Source of the DNA: Tigriopus japonicus
Taxonomy: Eukaryota > Arthropoda > Copepoda > Harpacticoida > Harpacticidae
Direction of reading: 5' to 3'
Length of the DNA: 64,000 bases
Assembly (NCBI GenBank): GCA_010645155.1
Contig: CM021312.1
Location: 6,883,344 to 6,947,343, forward strand
In this document: positions 35,540-46,900 of the stretch, piece after piece
Position numbering within the stretch: position 1 is the stretch's first letter
Layout: every line of letters starts with the position of its first letter
Notes under the pieces: generated by a model
Databases searched by the model: none
What the model was told of the DNA's origin: nothing
The model's input: the letters and a program-made list of their open reading frames with translations, nothing else
Translations under genes and position numbers: made by a program

Positions 35540-37869
35540 ATGGAATCCTCCAATCTCATCAAACATATTGGTGGATGTCATTGTGGACAAATTGAATTCG
35601 AAGTTCAAGCTCCTGTTGAAATCAACGCCATCTCATGCAAGTATACATATTTTTTCCTCCTTTTGCCAATCCGATTTGCCGATGTAATTGAGTCCTAGTT
35701 TTTTGCAGTTGTTCGGTTTGCCACATGAAGCAAAACATTCATTTCATTGTACCCAACCACCATTTCAAGCTTACAAAGGGAAGCGATAAATTGACGACTT
35801 ACACTTTTAACACTCATCAAGCTAAGCACACATTTTGTTCGATATGTGGGGTTCAAAGTTTTTACACTCCCAGATCCAATCCAGATGGAAAAGGTTCGTA
35901 TCACAAATTCTGATCAACAATGTTAATGTTATGGTTTCGAAAATTGAAAATTTTAAAAATAGTCCAACTTTATCCATACAGTTTTTATCGTCTTTTTATG
36001 TTAAAATAACTCCTAAAATTATAATAGTTTAGGTGCAGATAATTTTTTTTCCGAATTCCCCCGCTCTATTTCAAAACTTTACAAAACTATTTTTAAGTCA
36101 GCAAATTCCTTGAAAGAAAAGAAATTCGTCAGTGATCAAGCAACATAAACTCGTTCATAGACCTCGAAATTAACTCTATTGACAAAAATGTTTCGCAAAT
36201 GAAAACACATGGCACAATGAAAAAGTAAATTGGTTGATAAATGAGGAGCACTTTTGCAATAATCTTGGATGCAGTTATTGTTTAAGCTGAGGTCGACAAT
36301 TTATTAGAACTTGCTGAAGGTCATTCCAACATTTTACTCTTGTTTTCAGCCAAGCCTGATGATTTGGGTCAGTTAGATAGATACTATACTATTATTGTCT
36401 CCTGATTATCATATATTGTGATCGAATTTACCCCCACAAATGCTGTGATGTTGACCTATCACAGTTCAACACTGTGATAGGTTGAGTGATTGCCAAAATA
36501 ATGTAGCGAAACATCCCTTCAACGTCGAGGAGGCAGACTTGTACTAATTAAAGAAGCATCAGTACTAATAAAATAATAAGAATTATAATTTCTACTTAAA
36601 ACATTGATCAGCCATAAGCAGAGCTTAGAGAGTAATGTTAAGATTATGCCAGAAATTATTCATAAAAATGTTGAGAATAGTGGTGGGCTATGTCAAACAC
36701 TTATTAAATAAGTGTTTAACATCAAAATGCATTTTAGCACTAAGTTTTGTCACAGAAGAGAGTTCAATTAGACCAATCATGTTCTGTGTATGCACCAATC
36801 CTAAGTAAAACAACAAAAATCAATCAAATAATCAGAATTCTCCAGGACCAATTTAAGCATTTAATATCTGATCCAAGCTTTGGGAGTATTTAAAAGATAC
36901 AAATTGGCTGCCTTAGCATATTTGGAAGACGGAAAATCCGTTAGTTATCTGAAATTTGAGCTTTAAAAAACTATTTTTACCCTTTGGTCCTGAAAACAGT
37001 TGATGTTCCCGAAATAGGAACGTTCCAAAGAAAAAAATTTCAAAACAAGGATTTTGCTCTTTCCGAACATTAAGTGTGCCAATGTGCCCAGGTAAACATA
37101 GCCAACTTGCAAACCAATTGGCACATTATTCATTTTGAATCACGGGGAAGCCCAAAACTATTCCTTTAAACACTTATCTAAAATTTCCAAAATCAGATGT
37201 GGAAAAGATTCAAACATCAAAAGCCCTATGCGTACAGTAACCTTGAAGAGCTTTTGCAAAAGTAATATTCATGTATTTCACCACTTTTACTAAATAAGCA
37301 AGAAGATTACAGTATTGTTTCAAAAACTTTGCTTTTTGAGTACCAAAGATTCCTAACGTTCTTAGAGCAAAACCATCATACTCAAGTTCTTAATAACGTC
37401 AAAGTGAAAAAATATTTTTAATCTAGTTGCTTTTCAACCACGAGATCAAAAGACCAAGAAGATTCGCATATTCATTCTGTGCAGAGAGAAGCTTTGAGAG
37501 TGCATGCATGGCTTTTTATTTAGGGCTTCAACTAAGATGAACATTGAAATATTAATGCTTCTTGACACGGACACCCTTTTCAAATAGAGCAACTCTTTTA
37601 GATAATAGAGACCGAAATGAAAGTGCTTGTGTATAGGATGTAAGTCCACCTTCCGAGGGCCTCCTTAATTCAATTCTTTGGATAATGTTTATGATGCAGA
37701 GTGCAAGATAACTAAGTATACCCGTATTTTACCAATTTCGTATTTTTTAGGAATAATGCCACATTGCATCAAATTTGATACTCTAAAGAAGATCAATATT
37801 GAGCACTTTAATGGAAACCAATGGGAGAAGGAGATCGAAAAAACCGATATTAGACAAAGATCATCGTAA
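35540..37869 (+). CDS. GFA/CENP-V-type zinc-binding protein, three exons (134 aa)
   Basis: The exons are 35540-35640, 35709-35893 and 37751-37869, with phases 2 and 1. The ATG at 35540 gives a short N-terminus before GGCHCG. Family zinc ligands are present: GGCHCG (about residues 12-17), CSVC at the start of exon 2, and C-S-I-C-G-V-Q-S-F-Y-T-P-R-S-N further on, then G-I-M-P-H-C in exon 3. The fold is that of glutathione-dependent formaldehyde-activating enzyme and animal CENP-V-like proteins, where small stand-alone members have no settled function. The length fits a stand-alone member. The second donor (GTTCGT) is weak, but the join restores the expected NPDG-x-G-I-x-PHC order. Intron 2 is 1.86 kb and AT-rich. 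The gene ends 93 bases from the T-box stop codon, tail-to-tail. Confidence 0.85.
36454..36482. repeat. 12-bp-stem hairpin in the CENP-V-like gene intron
   Basis: CCTATCACAGT, loop TCAAC, then ACTGTGATAGG forms a perfect 11-bp stem, extended by one more A-T pair. It sits in intron 2. No terminator or RNA gene function is evident. Confidence 0.6.
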
Positions 37870-37884
37870 TGGTACCAGGAAGAC

Positions 37885-37890
37885 TTTATT
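37885..37890 (-). promoter_or_regulatory. Poly(A) signal of the T-box gene
   Basis: AATAAA on the minus strand lies 73 bases past the T-box stop codon. Cleavage 10-30 bases further on would end that transcript inside, or next to, the stop codon region of the opposing CENP-V-like gene. Confidence 0.6.
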
Positions 37891-37899
37891 TGTTGCAGC

Positions 37900-37905
37900 A
37901 ATAAA
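37900..37905 (+). promoter_or_regulatory. Poly(A) signal of the CENP-V-like gene
   Basis: AATAAA on the plus strand lies 31 bases past the stop codon. It is beyond the opposing T-box signal, so the two 3' ends should overlap. Confidence 0.6.
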
Positions 37906-37962
37906 TTCATCTTAAAACACGTTTTTCATTTGACTCAAAGATTAAAAATTTCGAAAATGACG

Positions 37963-40900
37963 TCACAGCTTGGCTGGAGAATTTGGCAAGATGATTCTAG
38001 GAAAATGATCTGGCAACGCTGAAGGAAATCTGGCGGGAAATTTGGGGAAATCTAAAGTTGGCAAAGGGAATCCTGATCCACTGGGAGGAGTGGGTGTGCG
38101 TGATGTGCTTGATCCTGGACGAGGGGATAGCGAAGTCGAACTGATTGACAAGCCTTCGGAAATTGGATGTCCAGAGTGATGATGAGGGTACAAATGTGAA
38201 GCCGGAAAGTGAGGCTGATGTGCAAGCATTTGTTGATATCTGGCGGCCATCAGCTGTTGATAGTAGAAATCCAGCCTCGGATGCGAGTAAGGTGGATAGA
38301 AGGCCCCGGATGTAGGGGGCACATATGGAGGCAACGGGGTAGGCATAATAGGGTTTACTTTGGCTTCATGTTCCAGTCTCTTCATCATGGGAGAATTCTG
38401 GGTTTGGCGCTCTTCAGCTGAGGACGTGGAGGACAAACCAGAGTCAGTGACTCTCCTCTGTTTGGTATCCTGTGAACTGGATTGAAGCGGGTGCCATGGA
38501 GAAGAGGATGAAAAGACATCATCTTCATCGCTTTCCTCGGTTTTGACTTTCTTGGCGATTTGAGGTAAATCCTCTTCCGGGTTATCATCGTCCGCCGAGT
38601 TCTTACGCTTGGTTCGAAGCTGTCCGTTCTCACGGAATCCTTTGGCAAATGGATTATTATCGATTTTCAGTTGAGTGATCCGTTCATTCTGATAGGCAGT
38701 CACTCCCAGGAAAGCCGTCTCTGGGAAAGTAAAAGTGTTGAAGACTCCGAACTGAAGACCAATCAGATCACTGGCTTCGACCACATGGACTCGAGCCACA
38801 TACTTGTGCATGGATGTCAGAATGATCTGAAATGAGACGTGACAAGTTAGTTGGATGAATCCTGTTTCTAATATAGACACCTTTTCGGAGGCAGAGTCAG
38901 CACAAATTCAACAGATATGGACAAAGTTCCATCGAATCCGAGGAATTCAAAGAATCCACACCCATCTCACAGTGAAGAGTGGCTCATGTTATCACCCTCA
39001 AGGTCCATTAACCTCATTCCAGTGCATCCCAATCTAGCTAAACTCTTTTGCATGAGTGAATTTTAACCTAAATGTCGGACTTACATGGCCATTTTGATCC
39101 AAATTGTTGTTTGTGAGCTTGACTTTTTGAAACGAGATGTCATGCTTCATCCATTGGGTTCCGGTAGCCGGAGAATCAGGATGAATGAAAAAACGTCCAG
39201 GTACTTGGGGTTCGGATTTACCCGCCACAACCCATTCCTTCCCGGTGTATTTGTAACGGCAATCATCGGCTAGCGTCAAATCCAATAAAATGTAGTACTT
39301 TTTCTCTGGACTTAACCCGGAAACGGTCGTTTTCAAGGTAGGGAACATGCGTCTGAAAAAAATGAAGTACCTTTGATTGAAAATACCCATTATCAAATGC
39401 TCAGAGAATTAGTCGACAGGTGTGGGGGTTGAGTGTTGCAGTGCCTAGAAATTTGCCGCCCTTAAAAACAAACACGACTGAGATATCAAATTTCGGCGTG
39501 GAGTAATTTCTAATCAGTTCTTTCGAGGTTTGACCAACTAGCTTGACTGGTGAGAATGCCAAACCTTGATGGAATGGAGGCAGAAGATATCGATCAGTCA
39601 AGCTTCAGCGTTTGAAGTGGGCGGAATTAATTCAAATTTTATCGCCCCCCATTGAAGGAGTTGGCAGCTCTCAATTATTAATTCTCTGGCTAACGAACGA
39701 AGGAGGCGACAAACGGACGAGGGTTGATAAAATTGCCAATGACATCCTTTGCCAATCAGAGGGTGTCACTTTTCTCTTTGTCAAGTGCAATTCTACCGAA
39801 TGCTTTTCAAGCATCGGGCGGGATCAACGAAGAGATAAGAAAACCTCTCGGATTGATGACAAACGGAGAGTTGTGATATGCATCTTGTCCATCGAGACAC
39901 CGCTTGTGCCTTCTGCTAGCATAATTTTCGCTGGAGTCATCAACGAAAACAACAAAGTTTGTTATTCAAATAGTCCTAAGTGCTTTCAGAGCGATAGTTA
40001 TCAAGAGGGGATGCAACAAGCAACGCATCGTCGCTTTGGATTTGCGAAGAAAATTGACTCCTTGACCATGCACAGAGTGGACTTGACGGCGACGGACGTA
40101 TTTCAATGTCTGCCGTTCCGCGTGATATCAGCTGTAAATATACCCATGCCCTAATTAGGAGAGAAAACACACTATAATGGTTTACCTGTGTCCTGCATCT
40201 ACACTTATCAAAGGCCATAAAGTTAGATATCGAGGTTTCAGACGATATAAAACTGAGAAAACTTTTCATCAATTGCCTCCCTCGGATCAATTTGTTGAAG
40301 TCTCAGACCCTCTAAGTTGTATTTCTGGACGAGTGAAAGACCTCACACCAATGCTCTGAAACACTTCAGCCAAGTTCTTATCGGTAACAACGCTCTAGCC
40401 CTCGTAAAACACACTATAACTACAGCCTGATGAGATAAAGGCATATTGAAACTTTAGAGCTCCGGGATGAGGTTCCATTTCTTGCACGGACGCCATTATC
40501 AGCGAAATGAAGTCATTACCAAAAGTGTAAAGTGACGGTTTAGGATCCTTTTTGGTTCTTGCCATGACTTGAGTTGATCATCCATGGCGTGGCCGAAGGA
40601 TTTGCTATTTTAATGTTTGACTGCCTCAGAATTTGTCTCGTCTGACATCTTTGTCTGTGGAGAGAAAGCTAATCCCTCTGTTTATGAAAACATGGCCGAA
40701 CAGTCTCAGATTTCGCGACTAATCCCATGTTGAAAGTATCGAGATCTCGGCGAAACATCTCTCTTGCTCTTTCGATCAACAGGAGCGAAAACCATCCACA
40801 TGACGACCACATCGATCCTTCCACTAATATTTGTCGTCTCGCCCTCGACCACCACGGACCAATGACCATTCAACCCGATCAAGTTGTCCTTCTTTGGTGT

Positions 40901-43900
40901 CTATTTGAACCTGGCAGACATCGGGACACTCGTCCGAATTCTTCAACCCTAGTGACAACTTGTTGCGCCTACGGATCCAACTTTGAGATAAAGTGCTCAA
41001 ATTACGGACCCTATTAATGACCACCAGGGCCATCCATGATCCAGCCAATACAGACGACACCAGACGCGTCAAATCTCAAGGAAGAATTACAAATCTTGGC
41101 GCCTTGGCCTCGCCAATCTGCCTCCGCCTTGCATGCCTGACTGAAACACGTTGTAAATTGGATGTACAGTACGGACAGACTTATACAAGAATCTATGGTC
41201 GTCTTTCATTTGGGACATTCTTTGCATCCTCTCCGACATTTTTCTTTCCAAAGTTTATATTGCTTTCGTGGCTAAAAGCTTTGTTTTAGAATGGCTATCG
41301 AAGGATTGACCAAGTTGGTAAATATGACACTGCTGATTCGTTGGAAACGACCATTGACGGAAAAGATTCATCATCCGGAGAAATGTCGCGACAAAAGTCG
41401 TCATCGCCTCCAACAATCTTCAAATGGTCAGAGCGATTTGAAAGCACCGTTTACGCTTGCCACAAATCTGGCTCGTTCTTTTGCTCGCCCATTCCTTAAA
41501 GCTACAAGATATCAATTTTCAAGGAATGGAAAGAAAAGCTGGCCTCGAGCGAGAAACCCAATTTGAAACGACCTCTTCTCTTGGCTTGACCAAACTGAGC
41601 AAACCTAATGAGCGCTTGTTCAAACTTTCAAATGTTTTCGGTCTAGCTATGCTACGTATAAAACATTACTTGCGATAATAACAGTGATTAGCTTAGCTAT
41701 TTTTCGTTCAGCTCTCCAGCAAACCCTCCAAATCCCTATGGTGACATCGATTCCACTTGAGAGGTCAAAAGAAATCAAAAGTGAGCAAAACATCACCGAA
41801 CATCTCCCAACGGAGCTGCAGTAAAACGACCCTAATCAGGTCACGTCACACGTGCAAGTTCAATTTGGTCGCTCTCTGTATTCCCTTGTCGGCCCTGATT
41901 TTTCACCCAATTTCAAAGCGGGACCAGCCTGTTCCTTCATACTGGACATGAGTGCCTTTGGGTGTTAAATGGAGTCGGTTCGGGGACAAAGTACTTCTCT
42001 CCCCAAGCCATATAACAACAAGAGAGAGGGCATCAAGGATCCGAGGTCTACTGGTCACCACACTTTGGAGAGAGGAGTGACAAGTGCCGCCATAAATGAA
42101 TCCAAAATCTTCGCCCTTGAGTTAGGAGAAGGTTGTTTCGATCAAATTTGGCGCCAGCAATTGGACCTCACTAGACTAGCTTGATGGAGTGTGATATTTA
42201 GTATGCCATTGGTCATCGCTTGCCTCCATAAGGGGCTAGAATGATAAAGCTTCGAATCCGATAGTTCCCATCATATTTGTTATCTTATATGTGGATCTTC
42301 GCTCCTACTTGCGACAAGTGGTTTGAAGTTACCCAAGAGGACCGTTTACTGTGTTTGTTTTAAACATCCCAAGTCTGACAGCTCTGTAGATCTCTAAGAA
42401 AACAAAAACAGTGACCTGTTCATCATTTTCTCGAGTTTAGAGAGGTGGGTCAAATATCAGTGAGATTTTAACCGTGAACAGTGCTCTCTTTGTCACTTGA
42501 CATAATCACAGACGCGCTTTTCCAACTTGGATCACCAAACAAGGTTCTGCTTCCCATGACCTCAATAACATTTATCTAGACCCATTTGGTCATCTATGGC
42601 AACCCCCCTTCTCCACGGAAAAGCTCATTCCCGAGCATCATTGCCAAAGGATCAACAAATTGGGAACAACAAGATAGACAAATAGCAACTGTGCACGTCC
42701 CTAGGTCCATTTGATCCTCAAAGGGTGAGGCCGAGGTAAGCTTCTCTTGTGAAGCCAAAGTTCATTAGACAATTGATGAATTCACTCTCCATGATCTTCC
42801 CACCTTGGTCAAATAAACATCAAGCCTTCCCTCTTTCTCACATTAACATAAGACCTCAAAAAAGATGACAGGTGGTCCGTTTGACCTCACATTGACTGAG
42901 CGATGCATTTCATCTACGGTTGTCTCACCGTTACACAAACTCTTGTCAGTTGGGCAGATTGGCTTTCGCTTTCTTTAAATTTGGAGATCATTGAAGGTCA
43001 TCAACTTCACATGGACTCCTTGTTTTCAACCACATGCTACAATGACCCCTGATGAGTCAGATTCTGTCCTTTTGGATCAAGAAGTCTCGCTGAAGCGATG
43101 CTCTTGAGCATTAACCGCAATCATCCCCTCTGACAGGGACATTGGATGATCGTGAGAATTGCAAAATTTTGAGGACGAGAGACAAGATTTGGACATTTGA
43201 TGATGATTCGCCCTCTCTTGACAACTGTCAGAAATCCAACCCTTCCTTCAAAGTTGATTGCCCTCATCAACCTCAACACATTTGGCAGGAATGTCACAAG
43301 GATGCGACACAACATCTAAGAAACAGCGAAGCGAAAGTGTGAATAACGGATTAACGAGGGACAAGTTCTACTCTCCATGTGTTTGGGATAAATTGTCATC
43401 GCGAATGATCATGAGGGGGTAGGTAACCTGATTCGATTTGCGGTATCTTAGATGGATTATCTTAACCCCTGGATATTGCGAGGTCAAAGAACCTCAAAAA
43501 TTCGCATTATTCTTACCTTCCCATCTTGGTGATGATCATTTCTGTGCCAATCTTGTGGAATTCGGTCCAGAGTTCCGAGTTCTCTAAAGTTACAAGAACA
43601 TTGGGATCGCGCTTGCCTTGGACACCAGGGACTGGTGCTCCCTCGGGACCAAAAGGACCATTAAATGGCATACCAGGATATCCATCTGAAACAATAAAAT
43701 CAAGATTGCCACTTCTATATTCCCAGAGCAGGGATTAGAACCCTATTTCCTTGAACACCTTCATCTACTCACTGTAAAAAGCAATGGCACTCGGAGTCTT
43801 ATCGGAACCATTTCCTCGAAAATATTGAGCTTGAGGGTAGGGTGAGGTGGGTGTGGGCCCAAATAAACCTCGAAGACCATACACATTGGTATTCATATCG

Positions 43901-43908
43901 GTGTACAT
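37963..43908 (-). CDS. T-box transcription factor, four exons (478 aa)
   Basis: The exons in transcript order are 43908-43773, 43685-43517, 39352-39085 and 38826-37963, with phases 1, 2 and 0. The ATG at 43908 is preceded by an in-frame TGA. The T-box spans about residues 75-259: [20 protein letters not shown] in exon 2, [20 protein letters not shown] and [13 protein letters not shown] in exon 3, and [20 protein letters not shown] and [14 protein letters not shown] in exon 4. It binds DNA in the nucleus as a regulator of development. Basic TKRK follows, then an acidic stretch with VKTE, a sumoylation-type motif, and a Pro/Ser/His-rich tail with repeated FP dipeptides near the C-terminus. Introns interrupt the T-box twice; intron 2 is 4.2 kb. 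The sequence is nearest in feel to the Tbx2/3-Tbx6 side of the family, but I cannot place it in a subfamily by eye. Confidence 0.9.
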
Positions 43909-46900
43909 GTTAGCACATAACCAGGAGGAGTCCAACAATCACTATTGAGATCTAGGCTAGCTTTCAAGTCAGAAGTCCGACACATGCACGTGTCACCACT
44001 GTCGATGCCAAAGACGAACTAACTACCCCCAAGTGAAAAATCCAACTTGTCCTGTTCCGCTGAAGAGGGTCGGATTTCGAGATTTGACGGCATCTTCGCT
44101 CTTCTTGTCCGTCCGAAAAACGCTCTCTGATTGGTCGACGCACAGGCGAGAGATCTTCGAAGCTCCGCCTTCAAACACGTGAGAACAAAAGATTTGGGAT
44201 GGGAGATCGGAGAAGAGCCGTTTGTTGCATGACTGCAGAAAGTGGATACATTTTCTTGAGCTGTTAATAGCAGTACATGCTCATGGATGAATTTTTATTG
44301 GACTTGAAGTGATTCAGATAGTGGTCCATGCGGAATTACTGTTAAAAGTTTAGGCACGAGACTCCAAGGTTGTAAAATTGATGATGATTGAAAAATTCTG
44401 TGATGAGTTGATAGGACTTAAAGCCAATAAATGGCTAGACACCCGGAGTTATTTCCAAGACAATCAAAGGGACAGACACCAGTCGCCAAGGTGACGACAA
44501 AGAGATAAGAGTCTTGCAAACTTTTGCCCATTGTACACGGTCAGGGGAGGAATATCTTTAATATCTATCTCTAGGATGATCTCTCTCTTTCTTTTTGACG
44601 AGATGAAAGCAGCCCTCGCCTCTTATAAAGTGATTCGACAAAGTCTGACCTTTACCCGGGAGTCAATCACTGAATGATAAACCTTCCTCAATTTAAAGAT
44701 GTTTAAACACACAAAAGGCAGGCCAGCTTCACCCAAAGAACTTGAGAACGCCCGTTGATCAAGTAATCTGGGGTCTGGATTACTCCAGCATTCCAGAGTA
44801 ATTCCATATTGACGTGCGATTGCAAAGGAGCTCCAGACGACAAAGGGGTGAATATTTCCAACTCCCAAGAAGCTTCTTCTGTCACTCTTTTCCTTCCGAA
44901 AAGTACGAGTACGCAGTTCCTTCGACCCCCTTCTGAAGCTCGACAGACCGACCAACTCTCCGGACTTGACACCATATTAATGGCGACAGAATGTCAATAT
45001 TTAGATTCCAACTGCCGCCAATTTGTACCCTGGGCTCAAATTTTTTGAGATCGCCTCGAGATTTTTGACGTGCCATGGTTCTGGATGGGACACAAAGACA
45101 CTCACAATCGGATACTTGTGTTTCTCTCTGTTTATTTGTTGAAGAAATCAGTTCAACTTTCAAGGGTCGTGCCGCTCGGGTAACAAAACATGATCGTCTC
45201 TTTAACTCACCAACGGGGTACTTCAAGGGTGAGGTGTCTCTCCTTTTGAAGCGAATCTGAACACGAAAAGGAGGAATATGGCTACATGCAGTATATCTTA
45301 AGAGACAACTACTACAGCGTTCTTAAATAGCATTGGAGATCAACATTGGCGGCACTTGGACACTTGGAGGGGGGGCTATGTTTTGTCAACCAGACCCTCT
45401 TTTTGAAGACCACTTTATGCTGGATGGAAGTAGCGCTTCTTAATGGGATGTTTATGTTATCACACATTAGCGCTCTCTCATGAACAAAATGTTTGGCGTT
45501 TTGAGAAAATATTGCCACCACTCAAGCACCTTCAACTTGGGCAAGAGATTACTGATTAGGATCTGCGTCTGGATTACAATCTGGGGTAAGTTTGTCAAAA
45601 TGCTCGAAATGGGTTTCAAATTTGCTGTTCCTCTAGACAATTTTTTTAGATCAAGCATTGTGGGTGGCCATTCTAGCTGAAACTCGAAGCTTGCATATCA
45701 TCAAATGGTTTCTCTCTTTAGATAAGACTCTTCATCACCTGCCAAATGAACATATTTAAACTGGTCTCAACATACCCAAGATTGCCAAGTTTTTGGGAAC
45801 CACCTCGCAGACCAATGACAAGATCTAATGAAATCAGCATTTTGATACCCGCACATTTGGCCCTCGGGTTTTGGGTGAAGTGCTCGGTGATTACGAGCGA
45901 GGAGCGATATATCAATCCTCCAAGCAGAGGCAAATTAAGGGTCTGGAAGCACCAAAAACAATGACAATGATACATGGCCAGATTGCCTCCTTCACTCGGA
46001 ACCATCCCACTTTCAGGAGCTACCTCTGTACTAGTACCTGCCAGATTATGTGGAGTAGCCCTGTACAATTGAGTCTAAGTGGCGAGAGAAGCCGGACAAG
46101 TTTGGCTTCTTTCACCAACACCCGAAATTTTTCAATTGGGCTCCAAAAAATTGCCGCCATCCTTTCGAACAATGACACACCTGCCCGAGGAAAAGAACAC
46201 GACAACAAGTACGCAAGACGCACGAATAAACTACCTAAACACAAGTGTCATCGTGGCATTCATTTGACGATTGGAATTGAGACTCACCTTAACAAGAATT
46301 CACTGAGACCTTCCTTTTCAAATCGTGGAGGTCTTCTCGACGATCCCAACCTATCAATCTTCACATGATTCAGAGACCAAGTGCCCGAGCAAATGCTTCA
46401 AATTGGACAACTTTCCTGATGGATTTTTAATGGCCCAGGAGACCTGGGATGGATTGGAATCACTAGTTGGAGCCAAGAAGTGCGATGACGCCTCTTCCAA
46501 GGATGGAATTCCGATTGCAGGAAATCGCTCAACTTTAAAGCCAACAAATTTGAGCTGACATTTCCAACTGACCTTCAAGGCTCAAGGCGAAGTTGATTTT
46601 TGTGGAAAAATCCCTATTCCATGCAAAGTACTTAAAGCTTTGTGCTAGTTATAATATTTGTTTATTCCATTTCATTCATGTTATCCCCCGTAGACATTCC
46701 AAAGTTTGAAACAAATTGAGGCAACAAATATGAGAGGAGGCCAGGCTAAGCAGAGAAAATTGAGGGTGTGGAATTGTGGTCTAGGCTACAAAAACGCAAG
46801 ATTGCCCAGAAAATTGAGTGATCTGCTCAAGGTGATTCTGGCAATTCCCTCATGATTGAATGTTCTCTCGTGGATATGAACTCCGTTCTGCCAAACCTTA

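Noticed and set aside
39612..40154. 180-codon open frame on the plus strand in the T-box intron
   Set aside because: It starts at TTG, has no recognisable domain, and lies inside a well-supported minus-strand intron.
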